Source of the DNA: a virus
Length of the DNA: 23,137 nt
Virus record (IMG/VR): IMGVR_UViG_3300033179_000007
Span: 1 to 23,137 of that record
Reading direction: 5' to 3' (one strand)
Part shown: positions 1-5,985 of the stretch, piece by piece
Position numbering within the stretch: the stretch's first letter is position 1
Layout of the letters: each line of letters starts with the position of its first letter
Position numbers and translations under genes: made by a program
The notes under the pieces: generated by a model
Database searches by the model: none
Told to the model about the DNA's origin: nothing
The model's input: the letters and a program-made list of their open reading frames with translations, nothing else

Positions 1-2
1 CG

Positions 3-392
3 GCCGCGCAGCGGCCCGGGGCGATCGTGCTCCCGCCGAGCCCTGCGCCCGCCGCGGGCGCCGCCGCCGGCGCCACCCTCGGGGCGGCGCCGCCCACGAC
101 TCCGCCCACGACTCCGCCCCCGGCCGCGCCGGCGCCCGCCGTGGCGGCGCCCGGGCCGGTGTCCGCGTTCGGCAACGGCACGTGGCTGGTCGGCGCCGAG
201 CTCGTGCCCAACCGGTACCGCAGCCCGGGCAGTGACGGCAGCATCGGCTACTGCTACTACGACGTGACCGACGCGAACGGCAAGATCGTCGATCAGGGTG
301 TCGTTCCCGACGGGCCTGCCCGGGTCGACCTGCGGCGCCGCGCCGGGGACACGTTCACCTCGACGGCCTGCCTCGGCTGGGTGAAGGGATGA
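3..392 (+). CDS. Secreted-type protein with Pro/Thr linker and C-terminal Cys-pair domain, 5' end outside window
   Basis: The frame is open to the left edge, so the gene probably starts outside the window; the first in-window candidate start is a GTG at 27. The visible part opens with an Ala/Pro/Thr-rich low-complexity stretch containing two copies of a TPPT unit, then a compact domain beginning GNGTWLVGAELVPNRYRSPG and ending TACLGWVKG. That pattern (G-t-W-x-VG near the start, a YCYY cysteine, a late C-x-x-W) resembles a small domain found in many actinobacterial secreted and lipoprotein-like proteins, where the two cysteines probably form a disulfide. The Pro/Thr linker fits an exported or surface-displayed protein, but no signal peptide can be checked because the start is missing. 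It is the first gene of the plus-strand group, separated from the next by about 50 bases. The function is unknown; export is inferred. Confidence 0.65.
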   Translation, partial: AAQRPGAIVLPPSPAPAAGAAAGATLGAAPPTTPPTTPPPAAPAPAVAAPGPVSAFGNGTWLVGAELVPNRYRSPGSDGSIGYCYYDVTDANGKIVDQGVVPDGPARVDLRRRAGDTFTSTACLGWVKG

Positions 393-441
393 CCCGGCCC
401 TGCGTGTGGCCGATCAACGCCGACCGCGGGCGGGCAGGCTG

Positions 442-618
442 ATGCCGTTCTGGAAGAGCAAGCCGCCCATGGACGACGAGGGCCGGGACAACGATCTCGT
501 GAATGAGCCACCGGAGGGCGAACAGACAGGGACCGTGCACCGCATGCAGGTGTTCGACAACACCGGCCTGCCCTCGCACAAGCAGATCTGCCACTGCCAG
601 CTGAACAGGGACCACTGA
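442..618 (+). CDS. Small charged phage protein, unknown function
   Basis: This encodes 58 residues from the ATG at 442, beginning MPFWKSKPPMDDEGRDND and ending HCQLNRDH. An in-frame GTG at 406 would add 12 Arg-rich residues, but the MPFWKxKPP opening looks like a natural N-terminus, so 442 is preferred; neither start has a strong ribosome-binding site. The protein is acidic in the middle (EPPEGEQ) and has a late C-x-C-type element (ICHCQ) that might bind metal, although only two cysteines are present. Its stop codon shares a base with the ATG of the next gene (TGATG), indicating translational coupling within the plus-strand cluster. I do not recognise a family with a known function. Confidence 0.6.
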   Translation: MPFWKSKPPMDDEGRDNDLVNEPPEGEQTGTVHRMQVFDNTGLPSHKQICHCQLNRDH

Positions 619-851
619 TGTACATGTCCGCGACGGTGTACCTCGAGCAGGGTGTCGAGTTCCAGATCGTCGCGCCGGGTGATGGCACCGATCCGGCGAT
701 CGTGGTCTCGCAGGGCATGTCGAACCTGTTCCTCGGGCTCGTTGACCGGGACGCGGCGATCGGGCTGCGTGACGCCATCGACACCGCGCTTGCCGCAGTG
801 GCGGAGGTCGACGACCCGGCGCCCGTGCTGGGCCCGGCGCCGGGCGGGTGA
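618..851 (+). CDS. Small hypothetical phage protein
   Basis: This 77-residue protein starts at an ATG overlapping the previous stop (TGATG), and its own TGA overlaps the next ATG in the same way. The N-terminal half alternates hydrophobic and polar residues in a beta-like pattern (ATVYLEQGVEFQIV). The C-terminal half is a predicted helix (DAAIGLRDAIDTALAAVAEV) followed by a Pro/Gly-rich tail. The double overlap with its neighbours and the acidic, non-shadow composition support real coding. Small proteins of this build, with a helix of the type LRDALDxALA, are common in actinophage accessory regions but have no assigned role. The function is unknown. Confidence 0.6.
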   Translation: MYMSATVYLEQGVEFQIVAPGDGTDPAIVVSQGMSNLFLGLVDRDAAIGLRDAIDTALAAVAEVDDPAPVLGPAPGG

Positions 852-988
852 TGCCCCGCCCGCCCGCACCGCCGCCGCCGCAGCCGGCGAAGTGCCCGCC
901 GCACCGGTGGGTGGTGGTCAACGGGCCGGACGGGCAACCCGCCGGGACAGCATGCGCGAACGGCTGCGGGGGATGGATCCCCCGATGA
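851..988 (+). CDS. Tiny zinc-ribbon-like protein (45 aa)
   Basis: A 45-codon gene starts at the ATG sharing a base with the preceding stop (TGATG at 849-853) and ends with TGA at 986-988. It begins with a proline-rich run, then CPPHRWVVVNG, and later CANGCGGW. The spacing Cys-x-x-His followed about 20 residues later by Cys-x-x-x-Cys gives four potential zinc ligands in one compact fold. The Trp and Gly positions around them (HRWVVV, GCGGW) also look structured rather than random. Between this gene and the next ATG at 1005 lies GAGAGG, a reasonable ribosome-binding site for the following gene. Coding is inferred from the overlap and the Cys/His pattern. The function is unknown; zinc binding is a guess from spacing. 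Confidence 0.55.
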   Translation: MPRPPAPPPPQPAKCPPHRWVVVNGPDGQPAGTACANGCGGWIPR

Positions 989-1004
989 TCGAGAGGACCA
1001 GGCC

Positions 1005-1208
1005 ATGACGATGCAGGTGACCCGGCAGGACTTCCCGGGCGGTGAGCGATCGGACTTCGTCGAGATCGTCGACGATGGCGGCGAGCGGATGTTCGTCGAG
1101 GTGGAGTCATTCGACGACTTCGTCCGGCGCGCGAAGGCCGGTGAGTTCGACCGGAAGTTCGACCCGACGACCGGAGCGTTCACCGGGGGTGGGACAGCCC
1201 CCCGATGA
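1005..1208 (+). CDS. Small acidic phage protein, unknown function
   Basis: The 67-residue product starts at an ATG preceded by GAGAGG about ten bases upstream. It is rich in Asp, Glu and Phe (SDFVEIVDDGGERMFVEVESFDDFVRRAKAGEFDRKF), reading as two or three beta-strands then a short amphipathic helix, with a Gly/Thr-rich end. The TGA at 1206-1208 overlaps the ATG of the following Cys-rich gene (ATGA), so both are probably co-translated. Base composition and the charged hydrophobic pattern fit a genuine soluble small protein. No family with known function is recognised. Confidence 0.6.
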   Translation: MTMQVTRQDFPGGERSDFVEIVDDGGERMFVEVESFDDFVRRAKAGEFDRKFDPTTGAFTGGGTAPR

Positions 1209-1306
1209 AACAGTGCAAGTCGTGCGGCAAGAGCATCGGCGAGTGCCAGGCCAGTCAAGCCCACAAGGGCGAGGCCTGTTGCGGCGGGTGCGACCACAGC
1301 GAGTAG
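1205..1306 (+). CDS. Tiny cysteine-rich protein (33 aa)
   Basis: A 33-codon gene starts at the ATG overlapping the previous stop (ATGA at 1205-1208) and ends with TAG at 1304-1306, just before the terminator hairpin. The peptide begins MKQCKSCGKSIGEC and ends EACCGGCDHSE, giving six cysteines plus two histidines in 33 residues. The opening C-x-x-C and later C-C-x-x-C resemble the two knuckles of a miniature zinc ribbon. Such mini zinc-binding peptides are encountered at ends of actinophage operons, with unknown roles. The last position in the plus-strand cluster, the coupled start and the Cys density argue for a real gene despite its length. The function is unknown. Confidence 0.55.
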   Translation: MKQCKSCGKSIGECQASQAHKGEACCGGCDHSE

Positions 1307-1309
1307 TGA

Positions 1310-1348
1310 CAGAACGGCCCCCCTCGGGATCCGAGGGGGGCCGTTCTG
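1310..1348. terminator. Bidirectional terminator between convergent operons
   Basis: A perfect 18-bp inverted repeat (arms 1310-1327 and 1331-1348) closes on a 3-base GAT loop, with six consecutive G:C pairs in the middle of the stem. It lies 3 bases after the last plus-strand stop and 36 bases after the last minus-strand stop, exactly where the two transcription units converge. There is no strong T-tract on either side, as is common for terminators in high-GC actinomycetes. Being symmetric, it would act on transcripts from both directions. Confidence 0.85.
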
Positions 1349-1384
1349 CGTGCGGGGGTCATTCCCGTGTGTAGGACCGGGACG

Positions 1385-2056
1385 CTACCACCGCCCGCTG
1401 TACTGCGAGATGAACGGCGGGTTGCTCGGCAGGCCAGCCGACAGCAGCACCGCCGCCGCCACCGCCGCGCCGGCCGGGGTCTGCCCGGCCGTCGGGTTCG
1501 ACGTCCCCGACGAGTTCAACCGGTACGCGAACACGTTCGTGAACGCGGTGTCGTGGTTGTACAGGAACCCCGACGTCGCCCCGTCCAGGCCCTGCGCCTG
1601 CGGCAACGCGCACCCGGCGTACAACTCGCCGGTGCCCGACGCCACCAGCGACGGGTAGGTCATCGTCGTCGACGACGCGTTCGATGTGGTGCCCTGCGCG
1701 TCGACTGTCCACACGGTCGCCGCGCCCAGCCCGGCGGTGAACATCCACCCGTCGAACTCGCGCTGCGTCGACCCGATCGCCGCCGAGTACGTCGCGGTCA
1801 GCGTCGACGACCCGGTCGCGCCGGCCTTCGCCCAGAACAGCGCCCCCGAACCGGCGAACGCCCCGGACGCGATCGGCCCGGTCGTGGAGAACGCGCCCAT
1901 CGAGTTCGTCCCCGACATCCCGGTCGGGGTGATCGTCGCGGACGCGGTCGCCGCGAACATGACGACGATGTCCCCGACGTTCGCGACCGTCACCGCGATG
2001 GTCGACACGGTGGTCGAGTTCGCGTTCAGGAACGAGCCCGTCGTCGTGATCGCCAC
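1385..2056 (-). CDS. Putative minor tail or surface protein, beta-rich
   Basis: This 223-residue protein is made almost entirely of Ala, Thr, Ser, Gly and Val with regular hydrophobic alternation, typical of phage tail-tip or receptor-facing beta-sandwich proteins. The N-terminus (MAITTTGSFLNANSTTVSTIAVTV) and the C-terminus ending FISQYSGRW are of a kind seen in minor tail or virion proteins of actinophages. There are no transmembrane segments and no signal peptide. The GTG start at 2056 lies 4 bases after the stop of the upstream lyase-like gene and has no strong ribosome-binding site, so it is probably read by coupling. It is the last gene of the minus-strand operon before the terminator. 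The structural role is inferred from composition and location, not from a recognised domain. Confidence 0.6.
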   Translation of the reverse strand: MAITTTGSFLNANSTTVSTIAVTVANVGDIVVMFAATASATITPTGMSGTNSMGAFSTTGPIASGAFAGSGALFWAKAGATGSSTLTATYSAAIGSTQREFDGWMFTAGLGAATVWTVDAQGTTSNASSTTMTYPSLVASGTGELYAGCALPQAQGLDGATSGFLYNHDTAFTNVFAYRLNSSGTSNPTAGQTPAGAAVAAAVLLSAGLPSNPPFISQYSGRW

Positions 2057-2059
2057 GGG

Positions 2060-3496
2060 TCAGCCCAGGGCCTGTTGCGTGGTGGCCACCCGGAACCCGT
2101 CGTGGTGCACCACCCCGACACCGTTGATCGCGGCGTCACGGTAGTAGGTCAGCATCGGCCGGTTCCCCGGGTCGCCCGGGTAGATGTCGGAGATGTGGCA
2201 GGTCTGCGTGCCGGCGCAGGTGCCGTTGCTGTTCTCCGGTGGGGTCGCGGTGAACGTCTGGCGCACCCCGTCACGCCACAGCTCGACCAGCCCGATGTTC
2301 GCGTTGCTGCTCCAGCGCACGTGGACCTGGTAGGCGTGCCACACGCCCTTGTCCAGCGGCCCGGTCCACACGTTCGTGATCCCGGTGTACGGCTGGTTCG
2401 GCCGCGGCCGGGTCTCCAGGACGATGTTGTTGTTCTCGGCGAGGAAGTTCAGCGGCGGTGACCCGTCGACGGTCGAGTGCCACTGCATCAGGACCTGCCA
2501 CGAGTTCGACGTCGGGAACTGGGTGTCGACCTTGACGTCCCACGAGTACCAGAGGTCGCGGCCCTCGGTCTCGTTCGACGGGCCGACCAGCTGCGCCCGC
2601 TCACCGCAGCAGAACGGCTGGTCCCCGTCGTGGACCTCGAGCCGGGCCGCGCTGTTGCCCTGGAAGCCGGGGTGCTCGATGGTCAGGGCGTAGTCGCCGC
2701 CGGGCATCCCGGTGCACGGGTTGTTGTAGACGTGGGTCTGGCACAGCGGCCACTGGTTGAAGTTCCCGGTCTCGAAGTCGCCGTTGAATAGCACCGTGCC
2801 CGGCGGCGGCCCGGCGGTGGTGGTGGGCGGCACCGTGGTGGGCGGCACCGTGGTGGGTGGCACGGTGGTGGGTGGCACCGTGGTGGTCGGCGGCGGCGGG
2901 GTCGCCTTCGGCAGGTAGGTGCACATCGTGGTCGCGATTCCGGACCCGGCGTCGAGGCCCTGCGCGCGCACGATCACGTCGGCGACCGTCGCGGCCGGCG
3001 GCGCGGTCTCGGTGGCCGCGATCCGCAGGTACGGGCGGGCCCCGTCGACGTCGAACCAGGCGCCGTCGTCGTGGCCGACCAGCGCGGCGCCGGCGAGCCA
3101 GTCGACCTCGACGCGGGCCTGCGCCGGGTCACCGCCGGTGCGGACGTCCGCGGAGAACTCCCACGTCTGCCCGGCGGCGACCGGGCGGGGCGGCAGCCCG
3201 ATCCCGACCGGGCCGGTGTTGTCGCCGTTGCGGGCGTTGTAGTCCCAGCCGGCGACGACGTGGTCGCCGGGCAGTCCGCGGGCCGCGGTCATCCCGGGTG
3301 TCAGCGTCGACCAGCCGGCTGTGTCGGTCTCCAGGATCGGGTTCCCGCAGCCGTTGACCGGTGTGCCGTACGGGTTGAACCCTGGCAGCGGGCCCGTCTG
3401 GGTGGGGGCCGCGGCGGCGCTGAGGCCAGCGGCTGTGATCGCGAGGACGGCCACGGCGCACACGACGCCGGCGACCCCCCGCTTCCGGATCATCAT
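2060..3496 (-). CDS. Secreted two-domain protein with C-terminal polysaccharide-lyase-like domain
   Basis: The 478-residue product begins with a positively charged then hydrophobic segment (residues about 4-30, ending SAAAAPT) that reads as a Sec signal peptide. Residues 31-195 form a beta-rich domain of carbohydrate-binding-module type (ETDTAGW, WEFSADVRTGG, ARVEVDWLAG). A TTVPP repeat linker spans about 197-230. The remainder starts NGDFETGNFNQW and contains WYSWDVKV, WQVLMQWHS, NIVLETRP, GVWHAYQVHVRWSS and VELWRDGVRQ. This arrangement matches my knowledge of the heparin lyase I-like polysaccharide lyase family (Pfam Polysacc_lyase), a jelly-roll fold cutting uronate-containing polysaccharides. 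The substrate cannot be predicted. Several Cys (CCGE, CAGTQTC) fit an extracellular protein. The ATG at 3496 has GGAAG upstream. It lies 15 bases after the holin gene, inside the phage late operon, which is unusual for a signal-peptide enzyme. Fold assignment is likely; activity is unproven. Confidence 0.72.
   Translation of the reverse strand: MMIRKRGVAGVVCAVAVLAITAAGLSAAAAPTQTGPLPGFNPYGTPVNGCGNPILETDTAGWSTLTPGMTAARGLPGDHVVAGWDYNARNGDNTGPVGIGLPPRPVAAGQTWEFSADVRTGGDPAQARVEVDWLAGAALVGHDDGAWFDVDGARPYLRIAATETAPPAATVADVIVRAQGLDAGSGIATTMCTYLPKATPPPPTTTVPPTTVPPTTVPPTTVPPTTTAGPPPGTVLFNGDFETGNFNQWPLCQTHVYNNPCTGMPGGDYALTIEHPGFQGNSAARLEVHDGDQPFCCGERAQLVGPSNETEGRDLWYSWDVKVDTQFPTSNSWQVLMQWHSTVDGSPPLNFLAENNNIVLETRPRPNQPYTGITNVWTGPLDKGVWHAYQVHVRWSSNANIGLVELWRDGVRQTFTATPPENSNGTCAGTQTCHISDIYPGDPGNRPMLTYYRDAAINGVGVVHHDGFRVATTQQALG
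2821..2880. repeat. 15-bp tandem repeats encoding the TTVPP linker
   Basis: Four near-identical 15-bp units (TGGTGGGCGGCACCG with C/T and C/G variants) lie head to tail, with a decayed fifth unit after 2880. They are in frame and encode the proline/threonine linker of the lyase-like protein. Copy number may vary by slippage without disrupting the reading frame. Confidence 0.85.
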
Positions 3497-3511
3497 GATG
3501 GGGCTTCCTGC

Positions 3512-3775
3512 TCAGGGGGTCGAGCTCGGGTAGGTCGGGGACTGGCCGGGGGGCAGCGCGTCCGGGTCGGCGCGCGGGGTGTGCCGGGCCAGCCACCCGG
3601 CGGCGAACGTCGACCCGGTCACGATGATCAGGTCGGCGAGGCCTGCGACCGGGGCGGGGACGGCGTCGGTGACGAACACGTAGGTGTCCAGCGCCCACAG
3701 CACCGCCGAGGACACCGCGGCCGCGATCGCCGCTGCGGTCACCTTCGCCTCGACCGGGCCGGTGGACACGCTCAC
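3512..3775 (-). CDS. Putative holin
   Basis: This 87-residue protein has two predicted membrane segments (about 13-35 and 43-62) separated by a short Asp/Pro turn (DTYVFVTDAVPAP), followed by a basic then Pro-rich cytoplasmic-type tail (LARHTPRADPD). The opening VEAKVTAA and the AAGWLARHTPR element are characteristic of small holins that sit beside endolysins in actinophages. Holins oligomerise in the host membrane and time lysis. Its GTG start overlaps the endolysin stop (GTGA at 3775-3772), so the two are translated as a lysis pair. Only 15 bases separate its stop from the start of the secreted lyase-like gene. Confidence 0.8.
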   Translation of the reverse strand: MSVSTGPVEAKVTAAAIAAAVSSAVLWALDTYVFVTDAVPAPVAGLADLIIVTGSTFAAGWLARHTPRADPDALPPGQSPTYPSSTP

Positions 3776-4698
3776 TTCCCCTTCACCAGCAGCGCCACGG
3801 CGGGCTGCACACCCGGGTGCGCGCGCCTGCCCTCCACGGTGAACCCGCGCGTCCCGGCCGGGAGCTCCCAGTTGTCCACGCCGGGCGGGGCCTCACCGAT
3901 CGGGGCGTTCGCGTTCCACGCGACGACCCGCCATCCGGCGACCTGCCCCCAGTACGCCACCCACCGCACGAACGCCCGGTCGATGACCAGGCTGTTCGTC
4001 GCTGTCTCGGCCGGGCACGACCCCCGGAAGTTCAGGCCGTCGGGGTCGGGCTCGAAGTGGTCGTCGTAGTAGCGCAGCTCGATCAGGTCCATGGTGTCCT
4101 CCGCAGTCGGGGTGGGCAGGGTCGACCCGGCGGCGATCTGCCGGGCCAGTTCGATGACGTGCGGGACCTGCGCGATGCGCCGGTCTCCGGGGCACACCTT
4201 CCCCGGTGCGGCCGACCACAGCTCCCCGCCGGGCACCCGGTAGGGGTCGCAGCCCAGCCGGTGGTAGCCGACGCCGCGACGCTCAGGGCGGGAGTCGGGG
4301 ATCAGCTGCAGCGGGATGTCGTAGTACACGGCCAGGGCGGCGGTGATGACGGCGAGTTCCTCGACCTGCGCGGGTGTCCACGCCGGTACCTGCGCGCCGT
4401 CGCGGGCGTCCCACACCGGGAACTCGGGGCCCATGTCGGCGGTCTCGATCGACACGATGCGGCGGTTCCCGTTCAGGTTCGCGTCGGCCTGGTAGTCGGT
4501 GTGCTGCCACTGGTAGGTGGTGCCGTCGCCGCCGACACCGAAGTGGGATTCGTTGCCGCGGTAGCCCCCGGCCCGGAACATGGCGTCGGTCCCGGGGAGG
4601 GTCCCGACCATCGTGTGGTAGCAGATGATGTCGTGGGAGATCAGCCGTGGTTGCGTCTGCGGGCCCAGCGGCCGCCAGTCCCCGACGCGGACGTTCAC
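3772..4698 (-). CDS. Endolysin, N-acetylmuramoyl-L-alanine amidase (Amidase_2 type)
   Basis: The 308-residue enzyme would cut the amide bond between N-acetylmuramic acid and the stem peptide of peptidoglycan, releasing progeny at lysis. Residues 18-175 form the amidase domain. Zinc ligands are visible as His28 (CYHTMVG), His146 (GYHRLGCD) and Cys169 (GKVCPGD), and the family signatures ESHFGVGGDG, YQWQHTDYQADAN and IVSIETADM are all present. Residues about 200-308 form a separate C-terminal part (LIELRYYDDHFEPD to LLVKGK) that probably binds the cell wall, although I do not recognise its fold. The GTG start at 4698 overlaps the stop of the preceding small gene (GTGA), and its stop overlaps the holin start. 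There is no signal peptide, consistent with holin-dependent release. Confidence 0.92.
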   Translation of the reverse strand: MNVRVGDWRPLGPQTQPRLISHDIICYHTMVGTLPGTDAMFRAGGYRGNESHFGVGGDGTTYQWQHTDYQADANLNGNRRIVSIETADMGPEFPVWDARDGAQVPAWTPAQVEELAVITAALAVYYDIPLQLIPDSRPERRGVGYHRLGCDPYRVPGGELWSAAPGKVCPGDRRIAQVPHVIELARQIAAGSTLPTPTAEDTMDLIELRYYDDHFEPDPDGLNFRGSCPAETATNSLVIDRAFVRWVAYWGQVAGWRVVAWNANAPIGEAPPGVDNWELPAGTRGFTVEGRRAHPGVQPAVALLVKGK

Positions 4699-4892
4699 CG
4701 GTCGGCCCTCCCGGTCAGTGCGTCGATCTCCGCCACGGTGACGAGGTAGGGCCCGACCTGCCTGCCCGGTCGGGTGGCATCTCCGCCGTCGTCGAACCGG
4801 TCGGCCAGCGCGGCTGGCGCCATCGGGTTCGTTCCGACCCGATCACACCACGCGGCGTACGCGGCGACCTCGAGCTGCCGACGGCGGGTCAC
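4695..4892 (-). CDS. Small hypothetical protein in the lysis cassette
   Basis: This encodes 65 residues. Its GTG start overlaps the stop of the exoribonuclease gene (GTGA at 4892-4889) and its TGA overlaps the GTG of the endolysin gene, so it is locked between two confident genes by 4-base overlaps on both sides. The N-terminal half is helical (QLEVAAYAAWCDRVGT) and the rest contains PAALADRFDDGGD and YLVTVAEIDALTGR, the latter resembling a small helix-turn element. There are no membrane segments. Real coding is well supported by the double overlap; the function is unknown. Confidence 0.65.
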   Translation of the reverse strand: MTRRRQLEVAAYAAWCDRVGTNPMAPAALADRFDDGGDATRPGRQVGPYLVTVAEIDALTGRADR

Positions 4893-5416
4893 CGGTGCCC
4901 GACCCAGCGGCCGAGGTCGCGGGCGTGGCGGGCGTCGTCGAGGGCGTGATGGATGTTCCCGACCTTCGGGCCCGGGTCACCGGCCGGCATCTTCTCGATC
5001 TCCTGCTGCAGGTCGTGGGTGAACATCGGCAGCCGCATCGGCAGGTCGGCCATGGTGCCCCACAGCTGGCAGAGCACGACGTGGTCGTACGCCGCGTAGT
5101 CCGCCCACAGCTCGGGTGTCTCGCCGTCGGCGAGCAGGAACGCCCGGACCTCGTGCGCGATCCGCTCGCGGCTGCGGACCGTGGGGTTCAGCAGGTCCAG
5201 GCGGGCGGCCGCCGCCGCGCCGCCGCCGGCGGCGCTGATCTTGGGTAGCTGCGGCCACACGTTGTCCCGTAGCCACGGGTGCGTCCGCACCCGGTCGACG
5301 GGCATGTCGGCGTTGACCGCGTAGTACTCGCGGTTGTACTGCGTGACCAGCCCGATCGAGATGAGGTCGATGGTGCGGCCGTCCTCGATGAACTCGGTGT
5401 CGTAGTAGATCCTCAC
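4889..5416 (-). CDS. 3'-5' exoribonuclease, Rv2179c-like (DEDDh)
   Basis: The 175-residue protein starts at GTG 5416, which has GGAGGA about ten bases upstream; longer upstream extensions in the same frame are Pro/Arg-rich and not protein-like. It begins VRIYYDTEFIEDGRTIDLIS, matching the actinobacterial Rv2179c family of DnaQ-fold 3'-5' exoribonucleases. Candidate acidic metal ligands are Asp6 and Glu8 (DTEF), Asp111 (YAAYDHVVLCQLWG), and the final pair His156 with Asp161 (NIHHALDDARHARD). All four DEDDh positions appear intact, so the enzyme is likely active on RNA with a 3' overhang. It is the first gene of the endolysin-holin run and overlaps the next small gene by 4 bases. A phage may use it in RNA turnover or to alter host transcript stability; that role is inference. 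Confidence 0.85.
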   Translation of the reverse strand: MRIYYDTEFIEDGRTIDLISIGLVTQYNREYYAVNADMPVDRVRTHPWLRDNVWPQLPKISAAGGGAAAAARLDLLNPTVRSRERIAHEVRAFLLADGETPELWADYAAYDHVVLCQLWGTMADLPMRLPMFTHDLQQEIEKMPAGDPGPKVGNIHHALDDARHARDLGRWVGHR

Positions 5417-5577
5417 GGGGCGGGGTCTCCTCCGGGTCGTATGTGCTGGCGGGTGCACTATCCCTCGCCGGGGCGGCGCTCGTATCGTCGAGGACAGCCG
5501 CCCGGCGTGTAGGGCCGGGCGGTGACGGGTGGTGGCCGGGTCGGGCGAGAGCCTGTTCACCGACCACCACCCCGCGT
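5417..5577. other. Non-coding gap with a 9-bp hairpin
   Basis: About 160 bases lie between the coiled-coil membrane protein stop and the exoribonuclease start. I see no convincing gene in either direction. A perfect inverted repeat with 9-bp GC-only arms (5498-5506 and 5514-5522) and a 7-base loop could form a hairpin in the minus-strand transcript. It may attenuate or process the message before the lysis genes; there is no T-tract. The exoribonuclease ribosome-binding site lies at the left end of the gap. Confidence 0.45.
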
Positions 5578-5985
5578 TCAGCGCCGCCGCCGGCGGGCGG
5601 CCTGCTCCTGCTGGATCGCCGGGGGGCGGGGCATCGGCGGCACCGCGAGCCCCGCACCGCGGATGATGTCCGCCAAGGTCTCGACGTGCGCGGTGAGCCG
5701 GTCGATCTTCTCCAGGGCCTCGTCGAGTTCCTCTTGCATCCGGTCAATCACTCTCTCGTACGGCTGCACCAGCGACACCTGCGTCGAGGCGCGGCGGTGG
5801 TAGGCCTCGGAGAACGCGGCGTCGGCCTCGGCGTCGGTCCGGCCGGACTCGGAGATCAGCTTTCGTTTCTGGGCGCGGACCGTGAACAGCGACACCACAC
5901 CCGCCAGCCCGCCCAGACCAACCAGGATCTGCACGATCAGGTTGACGACCTGCTCAGACGCCACCGGGGCCGCCGTCGCGGTCAC
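5578..5985 (-). CDS. Single-span membrane protein with coiled coil
   Basis: About 135 residues are encoded if GTG 5985 is the start; GTG codons at 5964 and 6042 are alternatives and none has a strong ribosome-binding site. The protein has one membrane segment (residues about 14-36, VNLIVQILVGLGGLAGVVSL), a basic stop-transfer patch (RAQKRK), and a long heptad-like helix at 74-110 (YERVIDRMQEELDEALEKID). It ends in a basic Arg-rich tail. Genes of this layout commonly sit in actinophage lysis cassettes beside holins and may regulate hole formation or act as spanin-like links; neither role is shown here. Its 5' end overlaps the preceding four-span membrane protein gene. Confidence 0.7.
   Translation of the reverse strand: MTATAAPVASEQVVNLIVQILVGLGGLAGVVSLFTVRAQKRKLISESGRTDAEADAAFSEAYHRRASTQVSLVQPYERVIDRMQEELDEALEKIDRLTAHVETLADIIRGAGLAVPPMPRPPAIQQEQAARRRRR

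Noticed and set aside
2821-2895. Possible CRISPR-like repeat array
   Set aside because: The units are 15 bp, directly tandem without spacers and in frame, encoding the TTVPP linker.
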